In this document: positions 1 through 8,528 of the stretch, piece by piece | How the letters are laid out: each line of letters begins with the position of its first letter | Position numbering within the stretch: the first letter of the stretch is position 1 | From: an uncultured Lachnospiraceae bacterium | Lineage (GTDB): Bacteria; Bacillota; Clostridia; Lachnospirales; Lachnospiraceae | DNA: 58,600 nt | NCBI GenBank assembly: GCA_946544235.1 | Contig: CAMNMC010000112.1 | Span: forward strand, 1-58,600 | Reading direction: 5' to 3' | Program-made: the position numbers and the translations under genes | Notes under the pieces: generated by a model | Database searches by the model: none | Told to the model about the DNA's origin: nothing | What the model saw: the letters and a program-made list of their open reading frames with translations, nothing else

Positions 1-1302
1 GAGATCAACAGAAGATTTGTTATAAAGATACAGGAGATGTATCCGGGCAATCAGGAAAAGGTTAAGTCAATGGCTATCCTTTACGACGGACAGGTTAAGA
101 TGGCTCACCTTGCCATCGCAGGTTCATTCTCAGTAAACGGTGTTGCCAAGCTTCATACGGAGATCCTCAAGAAGAGAGAGCTGAAGGATTTCTATGAGAT
201 GAGACCTGAGCAGTTCAATAATAAGACCAACGGTATTACGCAGAGAAGATTCCTTGCTCACGGCAATCCGCTTCTTGCGAAGTGGCTGAATGATAATATA
301 GGTGACGGATGGATCACGGATCTTTCTCAGATCAGCAAGGTTAAGGTTCTTGTTGACGATCCTAAGTATCAGCAGGAATTCATGAATATCAAATATCAGA
401 ACAAGCTTCGTCTTGCTCAGTACATCAAAGAGAATAACGGAATCGACATCGATCCGAACTCAATCTTTGATGTTCAGATCAAGAGACTTCATGAATATAA
501 GAGGCAGCTTCTCAATATACTTCATGTAATGCACCTTTACAATGAGCTGAAGGAAAATCCTGATATGGATATGATTCCGAGAACATTTATCTTCGGCGCA
601 AAGGCTGCTGCAGGATATAAGAGAGCAAAACTTACTATCAAGCTTATCAATTCTGTTGCGGATGTTATCAACAACGATGCTTCCATCGACGGAAAGATCA
701 AGGTTGTATTTATAGAGGATTACAGAGTATCAAATGCAGAGATCATTGTTGCTGCAGCTGATGTTTCCGAGCAGATATCTACTGCTTCACGTGAGGCTTC
801 AGGTACAGGCAACATGAAGTTCATGCTTAACGGCGCTCCTACACTCGGAACAATGGACGGTGCAAATGTTGAGATCGTTGAAGAGGTTGGTGCCGAGAAC
901 GCATTTATCTTCGGTCTTTCAGCTGACGAGGTTATGAAGTACGAGCGCGAGGGTGGTTATAATCCTTGGGATATCTACAATTCAAACCAGAATGTCAGAA
1001 AGGTTCTTACACAGCTTATCAACGGTATGTACAGCCCTGACGATCCTGAGAGATTCAGAGATCTCTACGATTCGCTTACCAAGGAAGATGTTTACTTCAT
1101 CCTTAAGGACTTCGATTCATACGCTGAGGCTCAGAAGAGAGTTGACGAGGCTTACAGAGATACAGCAGGATGGGCTCGCATGGCTATGATGAATACAGCA
1201 TGTGCAGGAAAGTTCTCATCAGACAGAACCATCGAGGAGTATGTAAAGGATATCTGGCACCTTAAGAAGGTAAAGGTTGATCTTAAGAATACTTCGAAAT
1301 AG
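1..1302 (+). CDS. glgP: Glycogen/starch phosphorylase, C-terminal part (5' end outside window)
   Basis: The reading frame is open from base 1, so the gene begins upstream and only about 433 C-terminal residues are seen. The enzyme cleaves alpha-1,4-glucan with phosphate to give glucose 1-phosphate in the cytoplasm. The visible part is the PLP-binding half: an FDVQIKRLHEYKRQ block that is a hallmark of GT35 phosphorylases, then SGTGNMKF, whose lysine carries pyridoxal phosphate, followed by a GTMDGANVEI block. The C-terminus ends normally. A strong hairpin terminator follows, so it is the last gene of its unit. Family assignment is very secure; glycogen versus maltodextrin preference cannot be told from this part. 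Confidence 0.96.
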   Translation, partial: EINRRFVIKIQEMYPGNQEKVKSMAILYDGQVKMAHLAIAGSFSVNGVAKLHTEILKKRELKDFYEMRPEQFNNKTNGITQRRFLAHGNPLLAKWLNDNIGDGWITDLSQISKVKVLVDDPKYQQEFMNIKYQNKLRLAQYIKENNGIDIDPNSIFDVQIKRLHEYKRQLLNILHVMHLYNELKENPDMDMIPRTFIFGAKAAAGYKRAKLTIKLINSVADVINNDASIDGKIKVVFIEDYRVSNAEIIVAAADVSEQISTASREASGTGNMKFMLNGAPTLGTMDGANVEIVEEVGAENAFIFGLSADEVMKYEREGGYNPWDIYNSNQNVRKVLTQLINGMYSPDDPERFRDLYDSLTKEDVYFILKDFDSYAEAQKRVDEAYRDTAGWARMAMMNTACAGKFSSDRTIEEYVKDIWHLKKVKVDLKNTSK

Positions 1303-1327
1303 ATTATATTGATCGGTTAAATACATT

Positions 1328-1377
1328 AACAGCCGTATGGCATCTCATGAAAATGAGAAGGTCATACGGCTGTTTTT
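1328..1377 (+). terminator. Rho-independent terminator of glgP
   Basis: A perfect 12-bp stem (1328-1339 with 1363-1374) is followed by a T-run. It separates glgP from the BlaI-type regulator. Confidence 0.9.
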
Positions 1378-1380
1378 ATG

Positions 1381-1409
1381 TTGACAAATTATATTTCATG
1401 TGGTAAGTT
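1381..1409 (+). promoter_or_regulatory. Promoter of the BlaI-type repressor gene
   Basis: A consensus -35 TTGACA (1381-1386) and a TGG-TAAGTT extended -10 (1401-1409) are 17 bp apart. The BlaI-type operator lies just downstream, around the expected transcription start. Confidence 0.6.
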
Positions 1410-1415
1410 CAAACT

Positions 1416-1432
1416 GACTACAGAGTGTAGTC
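1416..1432 (+). promoter_or_regulatory. BlaI/MecI-type operator
   Basis: A perfect dyad, GACTACA-GAG-TGTAGTC, carries the TACA/TGTA half-sites typical of BlaI/MecI operators. Its place just after the -10 suggests autorepression. Confidence 0.8.
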
Positions 1433-1537
1433 AGCTACGGATGCGAACATGGAGCGAATTGGGGAGATACATAACATCTTTATCGAATCTCATTTCGCCT
1501 TATAGTACAGCAAATTACAATTAAAGGTAGGATTGAT

Positions 1538-1894
1538 ATGGCGGAGATACAGCTTGGAGTAGTTGAAAAACAATTTGCAGATATGATTTGGGATATGGAA
1601 CCGGTATCAACTTCTGATCTTGTAAAGGCGGCAAAAGAGAGATTTGGATGGGCGAGAACAACAACCTATACGGTTATTCACAGACTTTGCAATAAGGAGT
1701 TATTTGCTAATGAGGGCGGAATCGTAACATCACTGATCTCGCGGGATAATTTTTACACGCTGCAGAGCAGACAGTTTGTAAATTCTGCCTTTGACGGGTC
1801 GTTACCTAAGTTTCTTGCGGCATTTGCAGGAGAAAATAAGCTGACGAAGCAGGAAGCGGATGAACTGAGAAAGATGATAAACGAGGCGGAATAG
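1538..1894 (+). CDS. BlaI/MecI/CopY-family transcriptional repressor
   Basis: This 118-residue winged-helix repressor has the family pattern: LGVVEKQFADMIW at the N-terminus, then a recognition region (WARTTTYTVIHRL) and a C-terminal dimerisation part ending KLTKQEADELRKMI. Relatives bind TACA/TGTA dyads as dimers and are inactivated when the partner BlaR1/MecR1 peptidase signals beta-lactam or cell-wall stress. A matching operator sits 106 bp upstream, pointing to autoregulation. The start is the ATG preceded by AGGTAGG. The gene 21 bp downstream resembles BlaR1 but has no peptidase part, so how this repressor is released is unclear. No beta-lactamase is nearby. Confidence 0.9.
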   Translation: MAEIQLGVVEKQFADMIWDMEPVSTSDLVKAAKERFGWARTTTYTVIHRLCNKELFANEGGIVTSLISRDNFYTLQSRQFVNSAFDGSLPKFLAAFAGENKLTKQEADELRKMINEAE

Positions 1895-1915
1895 GAAATA
1901 TATTGGGGGTGTATT

Positions 1916-2716
1916 ATGATCTATAATATCTTCCTGAAAATAATGAATATAAGCATATATGCAGGCTTTTTGATAATGATCGTAGCGTTACTGCGTTTAA
2001 TCCTGAAAAGATTTGTGCCGAGGCGAATGATGCTGGTTCTCTGGGCGCTTGTGGCTATACGACTTATTCTGCCGGTCAGTATAGACAGCAGTTTCGGATT
2101 TCTTCCTTCTGAGGAAAGCCTGTCCTATCAGGAGGCGCTTGAAATCTGTAATATGCCGGACGATATGTTGAGGGAAAAAGGAACGGATGAGCTTTTTATG
2201 TGGGTTGTTAATTATCCATTCCTTGGAGATACAGCTGTCTTCGACAGTGCGCAGCAGGCACTTTCTGCATTGAAGGGGCATTCAAATATCTGTAATGAGT
2301 TTTTCTCTCGCAGTGATTCAATTCTGTGTATGCTTAATTATGCTAAAAAGCATGATAACTCTGATGAAGGAACAGAGAATGAAAAAGCATTCATCAGATG
2401 GTATCTGGAGACGATATATCCGACGATCGTGACTGATCTTTCACAATTAGTTGATAAGAAAGAAGCCTACAATGCTACCGTTTCCATGATAAAGGAAAAA
2501 TATAAAGACAGAAATATAGTGCTGAAGGGTGAATATGACGAGAACGAAATGAGTGTATATTATAATCCGCAGAAGAAAAACTTATGTTATACCTTTGACA
2601 TGGAAGGTGCTGTCAGCGGTAAATGGGATGATGAACTCAGCATATTCGTATTTACCCCTATCATTAACGTAAATGATATATCGGATATTGAGATAGCATC
2701 AACTTTGGGGTATTAG
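1916..2716 (+). CDS. BlaR1-like membrane protein lacking the M56 peptidase domain
   Basis: This gene has 266 residues and starts after a GGGGGTG ribosome site. The N-terminus matches M56/BlaR1 sensors: a membrane helix at about residues 10-31, then RRMMLVLWALVAIRLILP at about 35-53, a segment shared by these sensors. The third helix, the HExxH zinc site and the rest of the peptidase are absent. A soluble region follows (about 65-266) with a YPFL..T.VFDS pattern that I have seen in clostridial M56-related proteins but cannot name. It follows the blaI-type gene as blaR1 normally does. Its stop codon overlaps the stop of the opposing GH26 remnant, so a deletion may have created this end. It could be a damaged gene or a peptidase-free variant. 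Confidence 0.6.
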   Translation: MIYNIFLKIMNISIYAGFLIMIVALLRLILKRFVPRRMMLVLWALVAIRLILPVSIDSSFGFLPSEESLSYQEALEICNMPDDMLREKGTDELFMWVVNYPFLGDTAVFDSAQQALSALKGHSNICNEFFSRSDSILCMLNYAKKHDNSDEGTENEKAFIRWYLETIYPTIVTDLSQLVDKKEAYNATVSMIKEKYKDRNIVLKGEYDENEMSVYYNPQKKNLCYTFDMEGAVSGKWDDELSIFVFTPIINVNDISDIEIASTLGY

Positions 2717-3247
2717 TATAGCAGCTTCGGAAGCTCGTCCAATGTGACTGTCAGCGGATTGTCATAAACTTTCTTTAAATATTCAAAACTTGTAAATTCC
2801 TCAGAGAGGCAATATATCTTAGACCAGGTCATAAAGCCTGCCCAGCCGAGATTTTCTTTATGAATTTCATCCGGATCGGGCAGGCTTCCTATTTCACTTA
2901 TAAGAGTGATCTTAGTCTGCCCATTCCCAGGCTCTTTTCAGAGTGCCGTAATTCTCTTCGACCTCCTTCATACATTCATCGTCGGTATCCGTATAATTAA
3001 TATTTGGAGAGTAAGAAAGAAGCTCAAAACCAAGGAGCGCAGGTTCTTTGCCGGTGATCTTCCTGATATGATGCAGCTCCTCCTGAGCCATGGTCTGGGT
3101 ATGCTGCCCTGTTATCATCTTGTCAAATGAAATATCAGCGAGATAATTCATTACATTCTTTACGCATTCCTGTGAATCCGGATTTGACGGAACAGAGATC
3201 CTGTTGGTCATAGCTGTAGTATCCTTTCCTGTACTTACTGTCTTCAT
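2713..3247 (-). pseudogene. GH26 beta-mannanase remnant with internal deletion
   Basis: Read on the minus strand, 3247-2912 encodes an N-terminal GH26-like part (MITGQHTQTMAQEELHHIR, then EPALLGFELLSYSPNINY, then TLKRAWEWAD) and meets a stop. One base further, in another frame (2910-2713), the family C-terminus resumes: ITLISEIGSLPDPD, GWAGFMTW and a final TLDELPKLLY. The E of LISE matches the nucleophile region. About 150 central residues, including the acid/base region, are missing, with a frame change at the joint. It cannot be an active mannanase. The family call is from remembered GH26 sequences of Lachnospiraceae. Confidence 0.72.
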
Positions 3248-3330
3248 TTTTACTCGTTAAAATCATAGTTTTCCAGAATATAACTGTCAAAAAGGGGAAG
3301 AGTGAAATGTATGAAACCATATTTAGTGCT

Positions 3331-3435
3331 GTTTACTACTTTTGATTTTTTTACTACTGTTTACTACTTTTCAATATTTTTACTACTGTTTACTACTTTT
3401 CAATATTTTTACTACTGTTTACTACTTTTGTCAAT
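3331..3435. repeat. AT-rich tandem repeat, 29-bp unit, about 3.5 copies
   Basis: Copies begin at 3331 (28 bp, variant), 3359, 3388 and 3417 (partial). Each unit holds two TTTACTACT words separated by a T-rich stretch. It lies between the GH26 remnant and the sugar kinase gene. Confidence 0.9.
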
Positions 3436-3497
3436 CAAGCCGGGCCGGATGAAAAATAAAAAATAATGACATTTGAGTAAGATATTCAATTTTATTA

Positions 3498-3519
3498 ATC
3501 ACTAAAAAGTGATACTATA
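3498..3519 (+). promoter_or_regulatory. Candidate operator and -10 of the sugar kinase operon
   Basis: A dyad, ATCACT-4 bp-AGTGAT (3498-3513), directly abuts TACTAT (3514-3519), a plausible -10. No strong -35 is visible, consistent with a regulated promoter. Confidence 0.4.
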
Positions 3520-3577
3520 TAGTGGAATGTATGTCCGTATTTGATAAATAAAGGATTTCAGATGGAGGAAGAAAGTT

Positions 3578-5212
3578 ATGGGAACGAGAGAGCTTATAGA
3601 TGAAGGAAGAACAGCGATTGGAATAGAATTCGGTTCGACAAGGATCAAGGCGGTTATGGTTGATGAAAGCGGAAAGCCGATCGCGCAGGGAGATTTCGGC
3701 TGGGAGAATCAGTATGTGGACGGAATCTGGACCTACAGCCTTGATATGATCTGGAAAGGTCTTCAGGAGACATACAGCGCGCTCCTTGCGGATGTTAAGG
3801 AGAAATACGGTACGGTCATAAGGAAGACCGGAGCGATAGGCTTCAGTGCGATGATGCACGGATATATGGCATTTGACAAAGAAGATAAGCTGCTTGTTCC
3901 TTTCAGAACATGGAGAAATACGATAACCGGTGAAGCGGCTGAAGCGCTTACCGCGGAGTTTGGCTTCAATATCCCTCAGAGGTGGAGCATAGCGCATCTG
4001 CATCAGGCGATACTGAATAAGGAAGAGCATGTGAAGGATATCGCATTCTTCACAACGCTTGCAGGCTATATTCACTGGCAGATGACCGGCAGAAAGGTGC
4101 TCGGAATAGGCGATGCATCCGGAATGTTCCCAATCGACAGCAGAACCCGTGATTATAATAAAGATTATATGGATAAATATGACATTATACTTGAGAAAAA
4201 CGGGCTTCCTTTCAGGCTTGAAAATATCCTTCCGCAGGTGCTTCCTGCAGGCGGGGATGCCGGAACTCTTACTGCAGAGGGTGCGGCAAGGCTTGACGTA
4301 AGCGGCAATCTGGAGGCAGGAATCCCTGTCTGTCCGCCTGAAGGAGATGCAGGAACCGGAATGGTGGCGACGAACAGCGTTGCAGTAAGAACCGGAAATG
4401 TTTCTGCAGGAACAAGTATTTTCGCTATGGTTGTTATGGAGAAGGCACTTTCAAAGGTTCATCCGGAGATTGATGTTGTTACAACTCCTGTTGGTGATGA
4501 TGTTGCGATGGTACACTGCAATAATTGTACCTCTGATATAAATGCATGGGCTCGCGTTTTCCGTGAATACAGCGAGGCTATGGGTATTGAGGTTGATACA
4601 AATAAACTCTACACCACCATGTTCAAGGCTGCACTTGGTGGCGCGCCTGACTGCGGCGGACTTATGGGCTTCAACTATTTTTCAGGTGAGCCTGTTACCG
4701 GTTTTGCTGAAGGACGACCTGTATTTGCAAGGAAGATAAATGCTGACTTTTCATTCGCTAACTTTATGAGACTGCACCTTTTCTCGGCTGTAAGTACTCT
4801 TAAGGTTGGTCTCGATATACTTCTTCGTGAAGAGGATGTTAAGGTTGACAAGCTTTATGGTCACGGCGGTTTCTTCAAGACTCCTGAGGTTGGACAGAGG
4901 ATCATGTCGGCTGCAACCGGCGGCCCTATCACGGTTATGGAGACAGCAGGCGAAGGCGGTGCCTGGGGAATGGCAATCCTTGCGCTTTATCTCACCAAGG
5001 TTATCAGCGGTTCGGAAGGTGATAATTCCGGGGCATCGGACGAATCGGATGGCAGTCTCACTCTTCCTGATTTCCTTAATAACAATATCTTTGCAGGTGA
5101 AAGCGGATCGACCATAACCGCTACCGTAGAGGAGATCAAGGGCTTCGATGAGTTTATGGAAAGCTTCAAGGCAGCTCTTCCGATTGAGAGAGCGGCTGTA
5201 GAAACGCTGTAA
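3578..5212 (+). CDS. FGGY-family pentulose/carbohydrate kinase
   Basis: This cytoplasmic kinase of 544 residues phosphorylates a sugar with ATP. The N-terminal IGIEFGSTRIKAVM is the phosphate-1 motif of the FGGY actin-like fold. GFSAMMHGYMAF, the SAGTSIF loop and the GHGGFF and GEGGAWGMA blocks of the second half follow in order. The length and the arabinose/fucose-type isomerase at 15654 favour L-ribulose or another pentulose as substrate, but xylulose is possible. It opens the pentose/furanose locus and is followed 37 bp later by the YesN-like regulator. A short Ser/Gly/Asp-rich insertion (about residues 470-488) lies before the C-terminal helix. The start follows GGAGGAAG. Confidence 0.88.
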   Translation: MGTRELIDEGRTAIGIEFGSTRIKAVMVDESGKPIAQGDFGWENQYVDGIWTYSLDMIWKGLQETYSALLADVKEKYGTVIRKTGAIGFSAMMHGYMAFDKEDKLLVPFRTWRNTITGEAAEALTAEFGFNIPQRWSIAHLHQAILNKEEHVKDIAFFTTLAGYIHWQMTGRKVLGIGDASGMFPIDSRTRDYNKDYMDKYDIILEKNGLPFRLENILPQVLPAGGDAGTLTAEGAARLDVSGNLEAGIPVCPPEGDAGTGMVATNSVAVRTGNVSAGTSIFAMVVMEKALSKVHPEIDVVTTPVGDDVAMVHCNNCTSDINAWARVFREYSEAMGIEVDTNKLYTTMFKAALGGAPDCGGLMGFNYFSGEPVTGFAEGRPVFARKINADFSFANFMRLHLFSAVSTLKVGLDILLREEDVKVDKLYGHGGFFKTPEVGQRIMSAATGGPITVMETAGEGGAWGMAILALYLTKVISGSEGDNSGASDESDGSLTLPDFLNNNIFAGESGSTITATVEEIKGFDEFMESFKAALPIERAAVETL

Positions 5213-5249
5213 GATAGTACGGCACAACATCAAAAACATGGAGAAGAGT

Positions 5250-6929
5250 ATGATAAAGGTATTTTTGGTAGAAGATGAATATGCAATACGCGAAGGCATC
5301 AAGAAGTCGGTTGAATGGGAGCAGCACGGCTTTACTCTGGTCGGCGAGGCCGGCGACGGAGAGGTTGCATTTCCGAAGATACTTAAGACGAAACCGGATA
5401 TCCTTATAACTGATATCCGCATGCCTTTCATGGATGGACTTGAGCTGGCGAGGCTTGTTAAAACTGAGCTTCCGAACATCAAGATCATCGTCCTCAGTGG
5501 TTATGATGACTTCAATTTTGCAAAGCAGGCCATAAGTATCGGCGTTGAAGAATACCTTCTTAAGCCTGTTTCCGGCGAGAATCTTCTGAAGGAACTCGGT
5601 AAGATCGCAGAGGATATAAACAATCAGAGGAAGGAAGAGGAAGCACGCCTGAAATACATGAAGGACATGGAGGAGATCCGCATCCTTGAGAAGCAGAAAT
5701 TCATCCATGACATGATCGATGGCAGGCTTTCCATGCAGGAATCTGTTGAGACCGCAAAGGAGCTGGGAATAGATATTACGGCGGCCTTCTACTGCATCAT
5801 CCTTATGCAGGTTTTTCCAAAGAATCCCGGCAGCTCTGATGCGAATGAGTATTCGCGGACAAATGAAGAGATATACCAGAGAATAGATGAAGTATTTGAA
5901 GGAAATGATCATGTATTTCCTTATGAGCAGGTTGGCGATGTGCTCTGTCTCCTGGAGAAGGCAGATTCCATAAGTGATATGGAGGCAAATATCGAGAAGG
6001 GTATCGCTCATATCAAGAATCTTATGGAAGAATACAAGGATCATATGTATTTTATCTCTGTCGGCAAGCCCGTGGAGAGGATCAGAGATGTTAACAGCTC
6101 TTACGCAGACGCAAATAAAAAGTTTGCGGAGAGATATATGTGTGACGACAGCTTTGTTTTCTACGGCGAAGAGATGCCGGAGACTGACAGGGTCAGTGAA
6201 GGGCTGAAGGATAATGCACTGACGCCGGACAAGCTTGATATAGAGAGGCTCGATATCGGCGCTATCGATATCAGGATGATCTCGAAGAAGACTATATTTA
6301 ACTTCCTGAGAAGCGGTACGCTTCTGGAGATCGATGACCTCGTAAATGAATATTTTGACAGTATAGGCAGGGAGGCTGTTGAGTCGATCCTCCTCAGGCA
6401 GTATGTGCTGATGGAATCGCTGCTTTCTTCGGCTGCTCTTCTTGAAAGCATGGGTGTTGACAAGGAAAAAACCTCGGAAATTCTTGGCGATATGAGCGAT
6501 TCGATAAAGTATGTTGACAACTATGATAAGGCAAAGGAATTCGTAACAAAGCTGCTCAGAAGAGTAGTTGAATACAGGAATGCTATTTCTGATAAGAAAT
6601 ACACAGAGATAATCGAGAAGGCCAGAACTTATATCCGCGAGAATTATCAGAACGAGGATATGTCCCTTCAGTCGGTTGCTCTCAAGGTCAATGTCAGTTC
6701 AAACCATTTCAGTACAATCTTCAGGAAGGAAACCGGTGAGACCTTCATCGATTTCCTCACAGGAGTACGTATGGACAAGGCAAAGGAACTTCTGACCTGC
6801 ACCTCGATCAAGACATCGGAGATCGGTTTTGAGGTCGGTTACAGAGATCCGCATTATTTCAGTTATATTTTCAAGAAAACACAGGGTGTATCGCCTAAAG
6901 AATACAGAAGGATAGCGAAGGAATCTTGA
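5250..6929 (+). CDS. YesN-like response regulator with AraC-type DNA-binding domain
   Basis: The start at 5250 is chosen because GGAG lies six bases upstream; an ATG at 5238 lacks such a site. The 559-residue protein begins with a receiver domain (about 1-120): acidic VEDE, phospho-acceptor aspartate near residue 55 in LITDIRMPFMDG, and the YLLKPV lysine. A long middle part of unknown fold follows, then two AraC-type helix-turn-helix units at the C-terminus (SSNHFSTIFRKETG and GYRDPHYFSYIFKK). It overlaps the sensor kinase by 4 bp, so they form a pair. Likely target promoters are its own operon and the binding-protein promoter before 9887. Confidence 0.93.
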   Translation: MIKVFLVEDEYAIREGIKKSVEWEQHGFTLVGEAGDGEVAFPKILKTKPDILITDIRMPFMDGLELARLVKTELPNIKIIVLSGYDDFNFAKQAISIGVEEYLLKPVSGENLLKELGKIAEDINNQRKEEEARLKYMKDMEEIRILEKQKFIHDMIDGRLSMQESVETAKELGIDITAAFYCIILMQVFPKNPGSSDANEYSRTNEEIYQRIDEVFEGNDHVFPYEQVGDVLCLLEKADSISDMEANIEKGIAHIKNLMEEYKDHMYFISVGKPVERIRDVNSSYADANKKFAERYMCDDSFVFYGEEMPETDRVSEGLKDNALTPDKLDIERLDIGAIDIRMISKKTIFNFLRSGTLLEIDDLVNEYFDSIGREAVESILLRQYVLMESLLSSAALLESMGVDKEKTSEILGDMSDSIKYVDNYDKAKEFVTKLLRRVVEYRNAISDKKYTEIIEKARTYIRENYQNEDMSLQSVALKVNVSSNHFSTIFRKETGETFIDFLTGVRMDKAKELLTCTSIKTSEIGFEVGYRDPHYFSYIFKKTQGVSPKEYRRIAKES

Positions 6930-8401
6930 GTAAAAAAAAGAATAAGGTAAAGTTCAGCAGGATACAGTCGAAGCTTATGCTTTATATCTGGATATGCATC
7001 GTTCCGGTCATCATCCTTTTTGGGTTCGCGATTGCAAGGCTTTTTGCATACTATCAGGACTACGACCTGCTGGTCAGAAATATCACAAGTGCAAATAAAT
7101 ACAATATGAGCTTCAAGGACAACATGGACGAAATGATGTACCGTATCATCATCGGAAATGCGAACTGGACCAATCCTGAGGAGAAACTTCTCAATGAGGA
7201 TCCGAAGGCTCTGATCATTGAGGCGAGGGAACATTTTATCGAGCTGAAGAGCAAGACGGGCGAGGAAAGTGTCCGCTCGGATCTTGATGCGCTCCTGAAG
7301 CTTCTCGGCATCCTTGATGAGAGAGTTGACGATATCCTTGCGAATGTTGAGGAAGGCGGCCATTACGATGAAAATATGGAAATGCTGGATATGAATATCC
7401 GTACGCTGACTTCTCTCATTCAGGAAGATATCCAGAAATACATCTATGATGAAGCGGAATACATGGAGATACTTCGTAGGGACGTTGGTAAGAGTCTTAT
7501 TACATCCGTGAGGCTTCTTATCATATTTCTGGTCCTGATAATCGCGGTCATATTTTTCTTCTCGAGAAGGCTGTCACGGAGGATCACGGAGCCTATTACC
7601 GAGCTTTGCGATATGACAGAGAAATTTGCAGGCGGCGACTTTACTGTTTCTTATCATACGAATAGTAACGATGAGATGCAGACTCTTGCGGAAAGCTTTA
7701 ACAGCATGGTTCAGGAGATCAAACAGCTGATTGATGGTATACACCGTGAGCAGAAAAATGCAAGAGATGCGGAAATGAGACTCCTTCAGGAGCAGATCAA
7801 TCCGCACTTCCTATACAATACACTTGATGCCATAGTATGGATGACAGAGGCCGGAGAGAAGCAGAAGGCCATTCAGGTTGTTCAGGAGCTTTCGAGCTTC
7901 TTCAGAATCTCACTCAGCAAGGGTAAGAGCGAGATAACCATCAAGGATGAAAAGGAACACGTGAAGAATTATCTGGAGATACAGCGTTACAGATATCAGG
8001 ATATCCTGGATTATGAGATTGATTTTGATGAGGAAATACTGGATTATCATATCCAGAAATTAACTCTTCAGCCAATCGTTGAAAATGCTCTCTATCACGG
8101 CATAAAGAATAAACGTGGCGGCGGATGCATCAAGGTGTCCGGAAGGCAGGAGAGTAACGATATCGTATTTACTATTGAAGATAATGGTATCGGAATGAAT
8201 GAAGAGGGACTTGAAAGACTGAGGAAGCTTATTTCCGGCGAGCTTGTCACAGAAGAACTGGTTTCTGACGAGCATAGAGGCTTCGGAATGGCGAATGTTG
8301 AGCAGCGACTCGAGGTTCATTACGGCAGAGAGTATGGTATAACGGTTGAGAGTACTTATGGTGAGGGAACGACCGTTACCGTCAGGATACCGAAGACGTG
8401 A
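6926..8401 (+). CDS. YesM/LytS-type sensor histidine kinase
   Basis: Translation starts at TTG, overlapping the TGA of the regulator. Of 491 residues, TM1 spans about 16-40, an extracytoplasmic loop runs to about 190, TM2 about 192-213, then HAMP to about 265. The His_kinase domain carries INPHFLYNTLDAIVW (His294), and the ATPase part has the N-box PIVENALYHG and the glycine loops DNGIGMN and GFGMAN. It phosphorylates the partner YesN-like protein. A lipoprotein sugar-binding protein sits directly downstream, so it may sense sugar through that protein, as described for XylFII-LytS-YesN systems in clostridia; this is inference. Confidence 0.93.
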   Translation: MSKKKNKVKFSRIQSKLMLYIWICIVPVIILFGFAIARLFAYYQDYDLLVRNITSANKYNMSFKDNMDEMMYRIIIGNANWTNPEEKLLNEDPKALIIEAREHFIELKSKTGEESVRSDLDALLKLLGILDERVDDILANVEEGGHYDENMEMLDMNIRTLTSLIQEDIQKYIYDEAEYMEILRRDVGKSLITSVRLLIIFLVLIIAVIFFFSRRLSRRITEPITELCDMTEKFAGGDFTVSYHTNSNDEMQTLAESFNSMVQEIKQLIDGIHREQKNARDAEMRLLQEQINPHFLYNTLDAIVWMTEAGEKQKAIQVVQELSSFFRISLSKGKSEITIKDEKEHVKNYLEIQRYRYQDILDYEIDFDEEILDYHIQKLTLQPIVENALYHGIKNKRGGGCIKVSGRQESNDIVFTIEDNGIGMNEEGLERLRKLISGELVTEELVSDEHRGFGMANVEQRLEVHYGREYGITVESTYGEGTTVTVRIPKT

Positions 8402-8403
8402 TC

Positions 8404-8497
8404 TTGATGTTGATGGATAACAAACGCAGACTGATGTTGTGTGATATCAGCGGATAACAGAAACTGACTGATGTTGTGTGATATCGGTGGATAACAG
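8404..8497. repeat. Direct repeats between sensor kinase and binding-protein genes
   Basis: Two 32-bp copies (8429-8460 and 8466-8497) differ at two positions and share GATGTTGTGTGATATC and GGATAACAG. A shorter, degenerate third copy is at about 8404-8421. Confidence 0.85.
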
Positions 8498-8528
8498 ATG
8501 CGTTACAGGATTGGATAGGGTGATAAAG

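Noticed and set aside
3331..3435. CRISPR array
   Set aside because: The repeats are directly adjacent without unique spacers and there are no cas genes. The same holds for 18578-18697, 39011-39094 and 44443-44578.
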